Shown piece by piece: positions 7,315 to 16,903 of a stretch of DNA of 64,000 bases. A model generated the notes under the pieces. The model saw only the letters and a program-made list of their open reading frames with translations. It had not been told where the DNA came from and made no database searches. The number at the start of each line of letters is the position of its first letter. Position 1 is the first letter of the stretch. Origin of the DNA: Paramesorhizobium deserti. Its GTDB lineage: Bacteria > Pseudomonadota > Alphaproteobacteria > Rhizobiales > Rhizobiaceae. The stretch is taken from positions 186,001 to 250,000 of the forward strand of contig NZ_LNTU01000001.1 of NCBI RefSeq assembly GCF_001558695.1, in the 5' to 3' direction. The position numbers and the translations under genes were made by a program.

Positions 7315-8427
7315 TTAAAGTATCTCCGTCTTGACGATGTCGATCCCAAAGCCTTCCAGCCCGACATAATGGCGCTCGCGCGAGGACAGGAGGCGGATGG
7401 AGGTGATGCCCAGATCCTTCAGGATCTGCGCGCCGAGGCCGATCTGCCGCCATTCCTCCTCACGGGCGCGGGCTTCGGCGTGGCGTTCCCCTTCGCCGCC
7501 GATGGTGTCGCGGGCGCGGGATTCGCTCTCGCCCTGGCGGACACCCACCGACCCCTCGCGCAGATAGACGAGAACACCGCGCTTCGCCCCCGCCATGCGC
7601 TTCAGGATCGCGTCAACGCTGTGGCTTGTGCCGAACACATCGGCGAGCACATCCTCACGCTGCAGGCGGACGGGCACGTCCTCGCCGTCGCGGATATCGC
7701 CGAAGACCACGGCGACATGCTGCATCGGCTCCCAGGGAAGCTGATAGGTATAGGCCCTGGCCGGACCGGCGAGAGTTTCGATCGCGACTTCCCCCACCCG
7801 TTCGATCAGCGTCTCCTTGCGCTGGCGATAGGCGATTAGATCGGCGACCGTCACCTTGTGGAGCCCGTGCTTGCCGGCGAAATCGGCAACCTGCGGCCCG
7901 CGCATGACGGAGCCGTCATCATTGACCAGCTCGCAGATGACGCCGACCGGCGGCAGGCCGGCGAGCTTGCAGAGATCGACGGCGGCCTCGGTATGGCCGG
8001 AGCGCATCAGCACGCCGCCCTCGCGGGCAACCAGCGGGAAGATATGGCCGGGCCGGACGAAATCGGACGCGCCGGCATTGGGATTGGCGAGGTTGCGCAC
8101 CGTCAGCGTGCGGTCATCGGCGGAAATGCCCGTCGTGGTGCCGTGCTTGTAATCGACCGTGACGGTGAAGGCGGTCGAATGCGGCGCGTCGTTCTCGGCG
8201 ACCATCGGCGCCAGATTGAGGCGCCTGGCTTCCTCGCGCGGCATGGGAGTGCAGACGATGCCCGAGGTATGACGGACGATGAAGGCCATCTTCTCCGGTG
8301 TGCAATGCACCGCCGCGACGATCAGATCGCCTTCGTTCTCGCGGCCGTCATCATCCATGACGACAACAATCTCGCCGCGCTCGAAAGCGCGTATCGCATC
8401 GACGACCTGTTTCTGGTTGTAGCTCAT
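7315..8427 (-). CDS. ribB: 3,4-dihydroxy-2-butanone-4-phosphate synthase with degenerate GTP cyclohydrolase II domain
   Basis: The N-terminal half (about residues 1-205) is a complete DHBP synthase, making the four-carbon riboflavin precursor from ribulose 5-phosphate. It has [15 protein letters not shown] (25-39), HTSGIVC (53-59), RPGHIFPL (125-132) and HTEAAVDL (145-152). The C-terminal half (about 212-370) follows the GTP cyclohydrolase II fold ([40 protein letters not shown]). However, the three zinc-binding cysteines expected near residues 257-272 are absent, and the QEGRGIGL loop reads REGSVGVR. The tail is therefore probably catalytically dead, and a separate ribA is inferred. It lies 9 bp after aroC, likely in one transcript. 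Confidence 0.93.
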   Translation of the reverse strand: MSYNQKQVVDAIRAFERGEIVVVMDDDGRENEGDLIVAAVHCTPEKMAFIVRHTSGIVCTPMPREEARRLNLAPMVAENDAPHSTAFTVTVDYKHGTTTGISADDRTLTVRNLANPNAGASDFVRPGHIFPLVAREGGVLMRSGHTEAAVDLCKLAGLPPVGVICELVNDDGSVMRGPQVADFAGKHGLHKVTVADLIAYRQRKETLIERVGEVAIETLAGPARAYTYQLPWEPMQHVAVVFGDIRDGEDVPVRLQREDVLADVFGTSHSVDAILKRMAGAKRGVLVYLREGSVGVRQGESESRARDTIGGEGERHAEARAREEEWRQIGLGAQILKDLGITSIRLLSSRERHYVGLEGFGIDIVKTEIL

Positions 8428-8436
8428 GGGGACCCC

Positions 8437-9531
8437 TTAAATACGGCCCGTCTGGCCGCGATGTCTCAGATAATGGTCGGCGATGGCGCAGGCGACCATC
8501 GCCTCGCCGATCGGAACGGCGCGGATGCCGACGCAAGGGTCATGGCGGCCTCTGGTCATGACATCGACCTCCTTGCCGTTGGCGTCGATCGAGCGGCGCG
8601 GTGTCAGGATCGACGAGGTCGGCTTGACGGCGAAACGGGCGATAACGGGCGCGCCCGTGGCGATGCCGCCCAGGATGCCGCCGGCATTATTGGAGAGGAA
8701 TATCGGCTTGCCGTCATTGCCCATGCGCATCTCGTCGGCATTCTCCTCGCCGGTCAGGCGCGCGGCCTCGAAGCCATTGCCGATCTCGACGCCCTTGACG
8801 GCGTTGACCGACATCAGATTGCTGGCGATGTCCTGGTCGAGCTTGGCATATATGGGTGCGCCGAGCCCCGCCGGCACGCCTTCGGCGACGATCTCGAGGA
8901 TCGCGCCCACGGACGAGCCCGCCTTGCGCAGGCCGTCGAGATAGGCGGCGAAGGTTTCGACCGAGCCGGCATCGGGGGTGAAGAACGGGTTGTTGCCGAC
9001 CTCGTTCCAGTCCCAGCGCGAACGGTCGATATCGTGAATGCCCATGGAAACGAGCGCGCCGCGAACGACCAGGCCCGGCACCACCTTGCGGGCAATGGCA
9101 CCGGCGGCGACCCGTGCCGCCGTCTCGCGCGCCGAGGAGCGCCCGCCGCCGCGATAATCGCGGATGCCGTATTTGACGTCGTAGGTGTAATCGGCGTGGC
9201 CTGGGCGATATTGCCGGGCGATATCGCCATAATCCTTGGAGCGCTGGTCGGTGTTCTCGATCATCATGGAGATCGGCGTACCGGTGGAGACCATCGTCAC
9301 GCCGTCGTCTTCAAGCAATACGCCGGAAAGGACACGCACCTGGTCCGGCTCGCGGCGCTGTGTGGTGTATTTCGACTGGCCGGGCTTACGCTTGTCGAGA
9401 TAGGCTTGGATTTCGGCCTCGCTGAAGCGGATGCCGGGCGGGCAGCCGTCAACGACGCAGCCCAGCGCCAAGCCATGGCTCTCGCCCCACGTGGTGACGC
9501 GAAACAGGTGGCCGAACGTATTGTGGGACAT
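8437..9531 (-). CDS. aroC: Chorismate synthase
   Basis: The 364-residue enzyme makes chorismate from EPSP with reduced FMN, the last shared step of aromatic biosynthesis. Diagnostic segments are [18 protein letters not shown] near residue 16, DQVRVLSGV near 63, [35 protein letters not shown] in the region 110-145, and [14 protein letters not shown] near 280. The length is normal. The start [20 protein letters not shown] is the conserved N-terminus. It is upstream of ribB, with 9 bp between them. Confidence 0.97.
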   Translation of the reverse strand: MSHNTFGHLFRVTTWGESHGLALGCVVDGCPPGIRFSEAEIQAYLDKRKPGQSKYTTQRREPDQVRVLSGVLLEDDGVTMVSTGTPISMMIENTDQRSKDYGDIARQYRPGHADYTYDVKYGIRDYRGGGRSSARETAARVAAGAIARKVVPGLVVRGALVSMGIHDIDRSRWDWNEVGNNPFFTPDAGSVETFAAYLDGLRKAGSSVGAILEIVAEGVPAGLGAPIYAKLDQDIASNLMSVNAVKGVEIGNGFEAARLTGEENADEMRMGNDGKPIFLSNNAGGILGGIATGAPVIARFAVKPTSSILTPRRSIDANGKEVDVMTRGRHDPCVGIRAVPIGEAMVACAIADHYLRHRGQTGRI

Positions 9532-9743
9532 GGCAAAATCCGGAAACGAGGATAGGATCGCTCAAGCAATCGGTAGAGACAATGCGGGGTTTTATTGAGG
9601 TTTTGAGCGCCGGTCAAATATGTGGCCGCACCGGCTGAAAAATTTCGCCGGTTCGGCCTTTTCCAGTAATTCTTTTGACACAATCAGGCGGATATTCTTT
9701 GCTCGCTTCACTTGCAATGCTCCCATCGGGAAAGGCATTCGTC

Positions 9744-10004
9744 ATGCGCATTCTCATCACCCTGCTCTTCGTTCTGGGATCCCTTTTCTCGACCGTCGCC
9801 ATGGCGGACGACGCGGAAGGCAAGATCGTCTCCATCGATGAGGACAGCGATACGATCACGCTCGACGACGGCAAGGCCTACAAGCTGCCGGGCGAATTCG
9901 ACTACAGCGCCATCAATGAAGGCATGAAGGTGATGCTCTCCTACGACGTGGTGGACCAGGACCGGTTCATCACCAATATCGAGGAAGCGGAAGACGCGGA
10001 GTAG
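9744..10004 (+). CDS. DUF1344-type small secreted protein
   Basis: The 86-residue product has a Sec signal peptide (MRILITLLFVLGSLFSTVAMA, cleavage after AMA). The mature acidic domain is short (EGKIVSIDEDSDTITLDDGK, then KLPGEFDYSAINEGMKV), as in DUF1344 proteins of Rhizobiales. The pattern looks like a small beta-barrel; function is unknown. The frame extends upstream to 9675, but the ATG at 9744 gives the signal peptide directly and has AAAGG eight bases before it. A TTGACA hexamer at 9675-9680 may be its -35. It is divergent from aroC. Confidence 0.82.
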   Translation: MRILITLLFVLGSLFSTVAMADDAEGKIVSIDEDSDTITLDDGKAYKLPGEFDYSAINEGMKVMLSYDVVDQDRFITNIEEAEDAE

Positions 10005-10233
10005 GCGGTCCGCCCTCGCCGCCAGGCCCAGCCCGTTCACCTGAAGATGGAACCGTTGGCGCTTCCATTTTTATGAAGTGTCTTCGAGCATGATGGCGAA
10101 ACTGCACGGCGGTTTCCGTTGGGACTGCTCCGGAACATCGCCACTCCACCAGCGGCCGGCCATCAAGGCCATAGCTACCCAAAGCCCCCCCGATTCCATC
10201 AAAACAGAAACCGCTCCAAGCCGTCGTGACGAT

Positions 10234-10824
10234 TTAAACCCAGATCAGCTTGCCGTTCTCAAGCCGCAGCAGGCGATCCTGCGGAATGGAAAGGTTGGCT
10301 GCTTCATGGCCGTTCATCTTCTCGATGAGATAGAACAGCGTGCGCATGCAGCCGCCATGGGTGACACAGACCGTCGGCCGGTCCACGCTCTCCAGCCACG
10401 CCCCGATACGCCTTGACAGGATCATGTAGCTTTCCGCCGTGTTGCCCGGTGGAACGAAATTCCATTTGTCGCGGGCGCGCGCCTCGACGAGATCGCGTCG
10501 CACCGCGGCAACGTCCTCAATCATATAGCCCTGCCAATCGCCGAAATTGACTTCCATCAGCCGCGGATCGGTGCGGTAGACATGGGGGTCGAGCCCCATG
10601 CGGGCCCGGATACGCTCCATCGTCTCGCGCGTGCGCTTGAGCGGGCTTGCGACAAAATCGAAGCCTGTGCCCTCGCCGATCAGCGATTTCAGCATGTCGC
10701 CATTGCGATCAGCCTGGGCGCGGCCACGGGGGTTTATATCGGTATCGACCTGACCCTGGATGCGCTGCGACGCGTTCCAGTCCGTCTCGCCGTGACGCGA
10801 GAAGTAGATGATTTCCCGTATCAC
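10234..10824 (-). CDS. Histidine phosphatase family protein
   Basis: The 196-residue protein is of the phosphoglycerate-mutase-like superfamily. The phosphohistidine motif SRHGETDWN is at residues 9-17, the phosphate-pocket Arg is in SPLKRTRET, the acidic residue in MEVNFGDWQG, and the second catalytic His in VTHGGCMR near residue 155. The substrate cannot be told from sequence; cofactor-dependent mutase activity is less likely given the short length. It follows fabI by 15 bp and is probably co-transcribed. The 229-bp gap before it (10005-10233) holds a degenerate fragment of the repeat family seen at 23505 and 63858 and nothing else I can support. Confidence 0.9.
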   Translation of the reverse strand: MIREIIYFSRHGETDWNASQRIQGQVDTDINPRGRAQADRNGDMLKSLIGEGTGFDFVASPLKRTRETMERIRARMGLDPHVYRTDPRLMEVNFGDWQGYMIEDVAAVRRDLVEARARDKWNFVPPGNTAESYMILSRRIGAWLESVDRPTVCVTHGGCMRTLFYLIEKMNGHEAANLSIPQDRLLRLENGKLIWV

Positions 10825-10839
10825 TGCGAGATTGCTCCG

Positions 10840-11658
10840 TTACTCCTTGACCACGGAGATGTCCGGCGCGTCCACGGCCTTCATGCCGACCACGTGATAA
10901 CCGGAATCGGCGTGATGCACCTCACCGGTCACCGAGCGCGAAAGATCGGAAAGGAAGTAGAGGCCGACATCGCCAACTTCCTCGATCGTCACGGTACGGC
11001 GCAGCGGCGCGTTATATTCGTTCCACTTCAGGATGTAACGGAAATCGCCGATGCCGGAGGCGGCAAGGGTCTTGATCGGGCCGGCGGAAATAGCATTGAC
11101 GCGGATATTCTCAGGCCCGAGGTCCACGGCCAGATATTTGACGCTCGCCTCGAGCGCCGCCTTGGCAACGCCCATGACGTTATAATTCGGCATCACCTTC
11201 TCGGCGCCGTAATAGGTCAGCGTCAGAATGGAGCCGCCGTCGGTCATCAGCTTTTCGGCGCGCTTGGCGATGGCCGTCAGCGAATAGACCGAAATCAGCA
11301 TGGTCTTGGAGAAATTGGCTTCCGACGTATCGACATAACGGCCGGTAAGCTCGTCCTTGTCGGAGAAGCCGATGGCATGGACGATGAAATCGAGCTTGCC
11401 CCATTTCTTCTCCAGGGCATCGAAAACGGCGTCTATGCTGGCGGCATCGGCGACATCGCAATGGCCGCAGATAAAAGCGCCCAGTTCCTCGGCGAGCGGT
11501 TCCACGCGCTTCTTCAGCGCATCGCCCTGATAGGTGAAGGCAAGCTCGGCGCCGGCCTCATGCGCGGCCTTGGCGATGCCCCAGGCGATGGAACGGTTGT
11601 TCGCGACACCAAGGATCAGGCCACGTTTTCCCTGCAACAAACCAGATTTGGCGGTCAT
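10840..11658 (-). CDS. fabI: Enoyl-[acyl-carrier-protein] reductase (NADH)
   Basis: The 272-residue enzyme carries out the last reduction in fatty-acid elongation. It has the FabI nucleotide-binding start GLLQGKRGLILGVANNRSIAWG and the active-site pair Tyr159 and Lys166 (Y-x6-K in YNVMGVAK), with an upstream Tyr149-150. It ends with SDLSRSVTGEVHHADSGYHVVGM. The frame stays open 40 codons further upstream, but MTAKSGLLQG is the conserved N-terminus, with GAGGG ahead of its ATG. It leads a unit with the histidine phosphatase. Confidence 0.97.
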   Translation of the reverse strand: MTAKSGLLQGKRGLILGVANNRSIAWGIAKAAHEAGAELAFTYQGDALKKRVEPLAEELGAFICGHCDVADAASIDAVFDALEKKWGKLDFIVHAIGFSDKDELTGRYVDTSEANFSKTMLISVYSLTAIAKRAEKLMTDGGSILTLTYYGAEKVMPNYNVMGVAKAALEASVKYLAVDLGPENIRVNAISAGPIKTLAASGIGDFRYILKWNEYNAPLRRTVTIEEVGDVGLYFLSDLSRSVTGEVHHADSGYHVVGMKAVDAPDISVVKE

Positions 11659-11685
11659 TACCCGACCCTCGTCAAAATTGTATTG

Positions 11686-11703
11686 GCAATAGTGCCCTAT
11701 TGC
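11686..11703 (-). promoter_or_regulatory. Short dyad in the fabI leader
   Basis: GCAATAG (11686-11692) and CTATTGC (11697-11703) form a 7-bp inverted repeat around TGCC, 27 bp upstream of the fabI start. It could be an operator overlapping the promoter or a small leader hairpin. Nothing in the sequence identifies the factor. Confidence 0.35.
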
Positions 11704-11810
11704 ACAGGCTCGCCCGGGCTTCAAGCAAGAGCGATGAAAAAGACGGGAATTATCAAAAACTTGATGGGAGCAGGCCAAGAGGCCTGAGCTTTTCAGGTAA
11801 AAAGCATCCT

Positions 11811-12047
11811 CCTCTCTTGCGTTTTCTAGAATCTGTCGGAACTCAACTGAAACGCAGACAAGAGAAAGCGCATAATCCTGCCGTCATTCTCGGGCCTGTC
11901 CCGAGAATCTGCCATAGGAGAGAGATAAGCGATTACCGTCCCGACAGATTAAGCTGTGGTAGATTCTCGGGACAGGCCCGAGAATGACGGCGAGAGGGGC
12001 GCTGTTTCAAGCCAGTTCCGACAAACTCCAGAATTTTGCAAGAGAGG
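11811..12047. mobile_element. MITE-like element, CCTCTCTTG/CAAGAGAGG termini
   Basis: A 237-bp element with imperfect inverted ends of about 43 bp: 11811-11853 begins CCTCTCTTGCGTTTTCTA and includes TGTCGGAACT; 12004-12047 ends TTTTGCAAGAGAGG. Nested inside is an inner palindrome (11881-11914 and 11958-11990) with the words GTCATTCTCGGG and CCGAGAATGACGG. There is no coding capacity and no clear target duplication. It occupies most of the 416-bp gap between the J-domain gene and fabI. A relative with the same ends is at 26727-26983. Confidence 0.75.
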
Positions 12048-12074
12048 GACCACTACTCACAAACCCAATATGTC

Positions 12075-13022
12075 CTACCCCGCGCGCTGCCGCAGGAAGG
12101 CCTCCAGCTCGGGATCGCCGCCTTCGGGCAGCATGACGCGGACATGGACGAAGAGATCGGCGCGGTCGCCGGCCTTCATCGGTAATCCCTTGCCTTTCAA
12201 CCGCAGGACGCGGTCGGAACTGGACCAGGGCGGAACCTTGACCGCGATGCGGCCGTCGAGCGTCTCCACCTCGATGCGGGCGCCCAGAACGGCATCGGAG
12301 AGCGAGACCGGCAGATCGAGATGCACGTCGCGGCCCTCCAGCTTGAAGCGCGGATGACGCCCGAAACGAATCGTTACTAGGGCATCGCCCGGCGTGCCGC
12401 CGAGCATCGCCTCTCCCTGCCCTTTCAGCCGGATCGTCTGGCCGTCCTCGACATATTTCGGCAGCTTGATCGACAGCCGCTTGCCATTGGGGAAGATCGC
12501 CTCGACCTTCTCCGCGCCCGCCGCCTGTTCGAGCGTGATCTCGATGGAGGCCATGAGATCGGCGCCCTTGGCCTGCTGCCTGCCGCGAGGCCTCGCGCCC
12601 GCGGCACCGCCGCCAAAGGCGCCGCCGAAGAGATCGTTCAGAATGTCTTCCGCACCCCCACCGGAGAAGCCGCCCGGGCCGGTGCGGAACTCGAAGCCGC
12701 CGCCCCTGCCGCCGGCGCCGGCCCTGCGGGCGAACTCCGCGAAAGGATCGCCGCCGGCCGCACCCGCGCCGGCTCCGGGATGGAAGCCCTGGAACGTAGG
12801 CTTGCCCTCGGCATCGATCTCGCCGCGGTCGAACTGCCCCCGACGCTCCTTGTCGCTGAGGATGTCGTAAGCCTGGGTCGCCTCGGAAAAGCGCTCCTGC
12901 GCCTTCGGATCATCCGGATTCTGGTCGGGATGATATTTCTTGGCGAGCTTGCGGTACGCCGATTTTATCTCTTCGGGCTTCGCCGTCTTGGCGACGCCCA
13001 GCACGCTATAGGGATCGCGCAT
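12075..13022 (-). CDS. J-domain co-chaperone of the CbpA/DnaJ class II type
   Basis: The 315-residue protein stimulates the DnaK ATPase. The J domain occupies residues 1-70, with the HPD triad in [10 protein letters not shown] long Gly/Ala-rich linker follows (about 80-145). The C-terminal substrate-binding domains have [30 protein letters not shown] and [11 protein letters not shown]. The cysteine-rich zinc finger of true DnaJ is absent, so it is CbpA-like rather than DnaJ itself. A GAGGA site precedes the start. Its 3' end lies just past the MITE-like element. Confidence 0.93.
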   Translation of the reverse strand: MRDPYSVLGVAKTAKPEEIKSAYRKLAKKYHPDQNPDDPKAQERFSEATQAYDILSDKERRGQFDRGEIDAEGKPTFQGFHPGAGAGAAGGDPFAEFARRAGAGGRGGGFEFRTGPGGFSGGGAEDILNDLFGGAFGGGAAGARPRGRQQAKGADLMASIEITLEQAAGAEKVEAIFPNGKRLSIKLPKYVEDGQTIRLKGQGEAMLGGTPGDALVTIRFGRHPRFKLEGRDVHLDLPVSLSDAVLGARIEVETLDGRIAVKVPPWSSSDRVLRLKGKGLPMKAGDRADLFVHVRVMLPEGGDPELEAFLRQRAG

Positions 13023-13174
13023 CTTGTTCCTCTTCGCGGAAGAAAATTCTTAGAAATCGCCTCTCATATGCGCATTTCCCGGCGAAACTTCCAGATTTGC
13101 CGTTGAAAATCCGGCGCTTATCAATTTGATCGCATAATCTGGTCCGAAAGTCTGCAACTTCCCGGGATCATGCT

Positions 13175-13618
13175 TTAGAGCGGCGCAAAGGATCTGAGCA
13201 TCCACGCGCCGTCCTTTTCCAGGCAGGTTTCGCCGCGATAGAGCGATACGCCGTCGAACGCCTCGCGCGAGGTCTGGAACCGGCGGCAAAGCCCGGTGTC
13301 GGTCTTCGTCTCGGCCACGGTGGTGATGGTGCCCTGGCTGCCTGTCTCGGGATTGGCCCAGGGGATGGGCGTCTCGCCCCATTTGGTGAAATCGAGCGCC
13401 GATACGATGTTGCGGATCGTCACCTGATCGGACAGCTTGCCCTCGTCGATCTCGCCCTGTTGCGCGGCCGGAACAGACCCGGTAATGGTCGTGGAGTCGG
13501 GAACGGCCTTCTCGATGCTGAACCCTTTCATGGCACAGCCGGCGAGCGCGCACAGCGCGAGAACCACAGCCAGGCGACCGCATGTTCTGGTCTTATGATT
13601 TTTCGGAATCATGCTCAT
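13175..13618 (-). CDS. RT0821/Lpp0805-like surface lipoprotein
   Basis: The 147-residue product is a predicted lipoprotein: a short basic N-terminus, the hydrophobic core LAVVLALCALAG, and Cys in the lipobox LAGC. The mature part resembles RT0821/Lpp0805 family proteins, with TKWGETPIPWANPETGSQGT and the cysteine pair in GLCRRF and GETCLEKDGAW. It probably sits in the envelope; function is unknown. The open frame extends to 13744, but that would overlap the divergent pdxH start, so I use the ATG just before the signal; an ATG two codons later is also possible. Divergent from pdxH. Confidence 0.75.
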   Translation of the reverse strand: MSMIPKNHKTRTCGRLAVVLALCALAGCAMKGFSIEKAVPDSTTITGSVPAAQQGEIDEGKLSDQVTIRNIVSALDFTKWGETPIPWANPETGSQGTITTVAETKTDTGLCRRFQTSREAFDGVSLYRGETCLEKDGAWMLRSFAPL

Positions 13619-13718
13619 GAGGGAAACGGCAGCGCGGCCGGTTGCGGACAGGTTCGCGAGGCGCGCATTTTCGGATGCCAATGCCTTTCCCTTTTGCTGT
13701 TGCTGACGAGGCGAGATT

Positions 13719-14339
13719 ATGGGCGATACCGGGTTAACAAACACTGACTTTACGCAGGCATCGGAACCGTTTCAACTCTTCGCGCAGTGGCTTTCCGACG
13801 CAACGAAATCAGAACCCCACGACCCCAATGCGCTGGCGCTCGCCACCGTCGACGAAGACGGCATGCCCAATGTCAGAATGGTACTTCTGAAGGATTTTGA
13901 CGAGAGCGGATTCGTCTTTTACACAAATTATGAAAGTAAAAAGGGGCAGGAAATACTTGCCTCGAAAAAGGCCGCCATGTGCTTTCACTGGAAGTCGCTG
14001 CGCCGGCAGGTGCGGGTGCGCGGGCCGGTGGAGGAGGTGAGCGCGGAAGAGGCGGATGCCTATTACGCCTCGCGCCCGCGCGGCAGCCGCATCGGCGCCT
14101 GGGCCTCGAAGCAGTCGCGCCCGCTCGAAAGCCGCTTCGCGCTGGAAAAGGCGGTCGCCGAATATTCGGCGCGCTATGCCATCGGCGATATCCCGCGCCC
14201 GCCCTACTGGTCAGGCTTCCGCATCCGGCCGGTTTCCATCGAGTTCTGGCACGATCGCCCCTTCCGCCTGCACGATCGGGTGCTCTTCACCCGCGCCGCG
14301 CCGGAAGGCGAATGGGAAAAGGCAAGGCTTTATCCGTGA
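13719..14339 (+). CDS. pdxH: Pyridoxamine 5'-phosphate oxidase
   Basis: The 206-residue FMN enzyme makes pyridoxal 5'-phosphate. Family markers are [26 protein letters not shown] (residues about 50-75), the FMN/PLP-binding [32 protein letters not shown] (as [20 protein letters not shown]) and the C-terminal [14 protein letters not shown]. The length is normal. The start has GAGG a few bases upstream. The TGA stop overlaps the first unit of the GTGAGATA tandem array. It converges on ubiA. Confidence 0.96.
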   Translation: MGDTGLTNTDFTQASEPFQLFAQWLSDATKSEPHDPNALALATVDEDGMPNVRMVLLKDFDESGFVFYTNYESKKGQEILASKKAAMCFHWKSLRRQVRVRGPVEEVSAEEADAYYASRPRGSRIGAWASKQSRPLESRFALEKAVAEYSARYAIGDIPRPPYWSGFRIRPVSIEFWHDRPFRLHDRVLFTRAAPEGEWEKARLYP

Positions 14340-14420
14340 GATAGTGAGATAGTGAGATAGTGAGATAGTGAGATAGAAAAATAGCCCTCTATCTCACTGT
14401 TCACTACTCACTATCTCACT
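14336..14420. repeat. Five tandem GTGAGATA octamers with inverted arm, between pdxH and ubiA stops
   Basis: Five perfect 8-bp units run from 14336 to 14375, followed by GAAAAATAG. The complementary arm at 14389-14420 contains CTATCTCACT twice and CACTACTCACT. The first unit supplies the pdxH TGA. On the other strand the ubiA TAG overlaps the far arm by two bases. The arms can fold as a hairpin able to terminate both convergent genes. The organisation matches 3997-4132, with a different unit. Confidence 0.9.
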
Positions 14421-15420
14421 AAACAAGCGGCTTCAGCACCACCCAGAGCGCGCCGAATACCAGCCCCAGGAAGATCAGCCAGCCGACGATATTGTTCGAT
14501 TTGAAGAGCCGCAGGCATTGGTCGTGATTGTCGATGTCGAGCACGGCGATCTGGCGATAGAGATGCGCGCCGGCGGCGAGCAGGCCGGCGAGCGCCGGCA
14601 TCGGCACCTCGGCGACCGCGAAGGCCCCCATGAAGAGCGCCAGCGCACCGCCATAGAGCACCAGCAGCGCCTCCTTCGTCCTTGAGCCGAAGAGCCGGGC
14701 GGTGGAGCGGACGCCGACCAGCGCATCGTCCTCCTTGTCCTGATGGGCATAGATCGTGTCATAGCCGATGGTCCACAGGATCGCGCCGGCATAAAGCAGG
14801 AGCGGAGAGAGAGCCAGACTCCCCCTATCGGCCGCCCAGCCCATGAGCGCACCCCAGGAAAAGGCCAAACCGAGAACGAATTGCGGCCAGTTGGTGATCC
14901 TCTTCATGAAGGGATAGGCGGCGACGATCACCAGCGAACTGATGCCGAGCAGGATGGTGAACGTGTTGAACTGCAGGAGCACCGCCAGGCCGACCAGCGC
15001 CTGCAGGACGAGGAAGATCTTGGCCTGTTTCCGCGTCACCTGCCCCGAAGGCAGCGGCCGCGAGCGGGTGCGGGCCACCTGGTCGTCAATATCCTGATCG
15101 ACCAGATCATTATAGGTGCAGCCGGCGCCGCGCATGGCGATGGCGCCGACGAGGAACAGGACGAGATGCCATAACGAGGGAAGCACGCTCCAGGCGTCGG
15201 CGCCGGGCCTGGCCCCCGCCGCCGCGACGAGCGCCGCCGACCACCAGCAGGGCCAGCGCAGCAGTTGCCAGCCGATCGGCCTATCCCAGCGCGCCAGTTG
15301 CGCATAGGGCCACAGAGATTGCGGCAATACGCGGTATACCCAGTGACCGGAAGGCGCGTCCATGACGCGGCCGCGCGCGATGCGCGACTGGATATCCGAC
15401 TTGGCATTCGGTTGCGGCAT
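14419..15420 (-). CDS. ubiA: 4-hydroxybenzoate polyprenyltransferase
   Basis: The 333-residue membrane enzyme attaches the polyprenyl tail to 4-hydroxybenzoate in ubiquinone synthesis. The first Asp-rich motif is [20 protein letters not shown] (near residue 104) and the second is [13 protein letters not shown] (near 220), both with intact aspartates. Seven to nine hydrophobic helices surround them. The length is at the upper end for the family because of an N-terminal extension of about 35 polar residues. The likely tail donor is made by the polyprenyl synthase at 32.2 kb. Confidence 0.95.
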   Translation of the reverse strand: MPQPNAKSDIQSRIARGRVMDAPSGHWVYRVLPQSLWPYAQLARWDRPIGWQLLRWPCWWSAALVAAAGARPGADAWSVLPSLWHLVLFLVGAIAMRGAGCTYNDLVDQDIDDQVARTRSRPLPSGQVTRKQAKIFLVLQALVGLAVLLQFNTFTILLGISSLVIVAAYPFMKRITNWPQFVLGLAFSWGALMGWAADRGSLALSPLLLYAGAILWTIGYDTIYAHQDKEDDALVGVRSTARLFGSRTKEALLVLYGGALALFMGAFAVAEVPMPALAGLLAAGAHLYRQIAVLDIDNHDQCLRLFKSNNIVGWLIFLGLVFGALWVVLKPLV

Positions 15421-15520
15421 GCTGTTTCCGTTCCTGCGGCCTGGTTATTGCCGACTTTTTTGGGCAAATACCGCCAGTGCTCTTGCTCCATCGCCCTGCG
15501 GACCATAGAGACCTGAGTTC

Positions 15521-15534
15521 AGTAAGCACTTACT
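15521..15534. promoter_or_regulatory. Small dyad between ubiA and purD
   Basis: AGTAAG-CA-CTTACT, a 6-bp inverted repeat, sits 26 bp upstream of the purD start in the 140-bp divergent promoter region. It may be an operator or chance; no factor can be named. Confidence 0.25.
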
Positions 15535-15560
15535 TATTTCGCGCAGATGGAGCAAGGCCC

Positions 15561-16838
15561 ATGAAAGTCCTGTTGATCGGTTCGGGTGGACGCGAACACG
15601 CGCTGGCATGGAAGATCGCCGCTTCTCCGATGCTGGATACGCTCTATTGCGCGCCCGGCAATCCGGGCATCGCGGATGTTGCGACCTGCGTCCCGCTCGA
15701 GGTTTCGGATCATGCGGCGGTCGTCGCCTTTGCCAAGGAAAAGGGCATTGATCTCGTAGTGGTGGGACCGGAAGCGCCGCTTGTCGCCGGCATTGCCGAT
15801 GATCTGCGCGCGGCGGGGATCAAGGTGTTCGGCCCCTCCAAGGCTGCGGCGCAGCTTGAGGGCTCGAAGGGCTTCACCAAGGATCTCTGCGCCCGCTTCG
15901 ATATCCCGACCGGCGCCTATGGCCGCTTCAACAATGCGCCGAAGGCGAAGGCCTATATCCGCGAAATGGGCGCGCCCATCGTCGTCAAGGCGGACGGGCT
16001 TGCGGCCGGCAAGGGCGTGGTCGTCGCCATGACGCTTGATGAAGCGCTCGACGCGGTCGATGCCTGTTTCGAGGGTGTGTTCGGTCAGGCGGGCGCGGAA
16101 GTGGTGGTCGAGGAATATCTCGACGGCGAGGAGGCGAGCTTCTTCTGCCTCTGCGATGGCAAGACGGCGCTCGCCTTCGGCACGGCACAGGACCACAAGC
16201 GGGTCGGCGATGGCGACACCGGCGCCAATACCGGCGGCATGGGCGCCTATTCGCCAGCGCCTGTGATGACGCCGGAAATGATCGAGCGTACCATGCGCGA
16301 GCTGATCGAGCCGACCATGCGCGGTATGGCGGAGATCGGCGCCCCCTTCTCGGGCATCCTCTTCGCCGGGCTGATGATCACGAAAGACGGGCCGAAGCTC
16401 ATCGAATACAACACCCGCTTCGGCGATCCGGAATGCCAGGTGCTGATGATGCGGCTGAAGGATGATCTGCTGCTGCTCTTGAACGCCGCCGCCGACGGCA
16501 TGCTCAACCAAGTTTCGATCCGCTGGAGTGAAGACCCGGCGCTGACGGTGGTGATCGCGGCGAAGGGCTATCCCGCCGCGCCCGAAAAAGGCAGCGTCAT
16601 CAAAGGCGTGGACGAGGCGACAAAGCTGCCCGACGTGCAGATCTTCCACGCCGGCACGGCGGTGAAGGACGGCGAACTCGTCGCCAATGGCGGGCGGGTG
16701 CTCAACGTCACCGCCACCGGCAAGACGGTTGTCGAGGCGCAGGAACAGGCCTACGCGGCGGTCAAGGCCATCGACTGGCCCGGCGGCTTCTACCGCTCCG
16801 ACATCGGCTGGCGCGCGGTGGAGCGGGAGAAGGCGTGA
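15561..16838 (+). CDS. purD: Phosphoribosylamine-glycine ligase
   Basis: The 425-residue ATP-grasp enzyme makes GAR in purine synthesis. It starts [18 protein letters not shown], the conserved N-terminus, with GGAG and AAGG upstream; the frame is open back to 15477 but that extension is not family-like. Other markers are [41 protein letters not shown] (near 145) and the ATP-grasp signature TRFGDPECQ (near 288). The length is typical. It is monocistronic and divergent from ubiA, followed by a palindromic repeat. Confidence 0.97.
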   Translation: MKVLLIGSGGREHALAWKIAASPMLDTLYCAPGNPGIADVATCVPLEVSDHAAVVAFAKEKGIDLVVVGPEAPLVAGIADDLRAAGIKVFGPSKAAAQLEGSKGFTKDLCARFDIPTGAYGRFNNAPKAKAYIREMGAPIVVKADGLAAGKGVVVAMTLDEALDAVDACFEGVFGQAGAEVVVEEYLDGEEASFFCLCDGKTALAFGTAQDHKRVGDGDTGANTGGMGAYSPAPVMTPEMIERTMRELIEPTMRGMAEIGAPFSGILFAGLMITKDGPKLIEYNTRFGDPECQVLMMRLKDDLLLLLNAAADGMLNQVSIRWSEDPALTVVIAAKGYPAAPEKGSVIKGVDEATKLPDVQIFHAGTAVKDGELVANGGRVLNVTATGKTVVEAQEQAYAAVKAIDWPGGFYRSDIGWRAVEREKA

Positions 16839-16903
16839 CGGTCCATATTTTGATGGAATTGCTCGCCATGGATATTCTGAACTGTCGTGGGAATGGAAGC
16901 GTA

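Noticed and set aside
7858-9555. 565-codon plus-strand open frame
   Set aside because: It lies antisense to aroC and ribB, both unmistakable. High GC leaves antisense frames open; the translation has no family features and no ribosome site.
13619-13744. N-terminal extension of the surface lipoprotein gene
   Set aside because: The frame is open, but it would overlap the divergent pdxH start and place 42 polar residues before a clear lipoprotein signal.
14336-14375. Possible CRISPR array or iteron origin
   Set aside because: Five adjacent octamers without spacers, between convergent housekeeping genes, with no rep gene.
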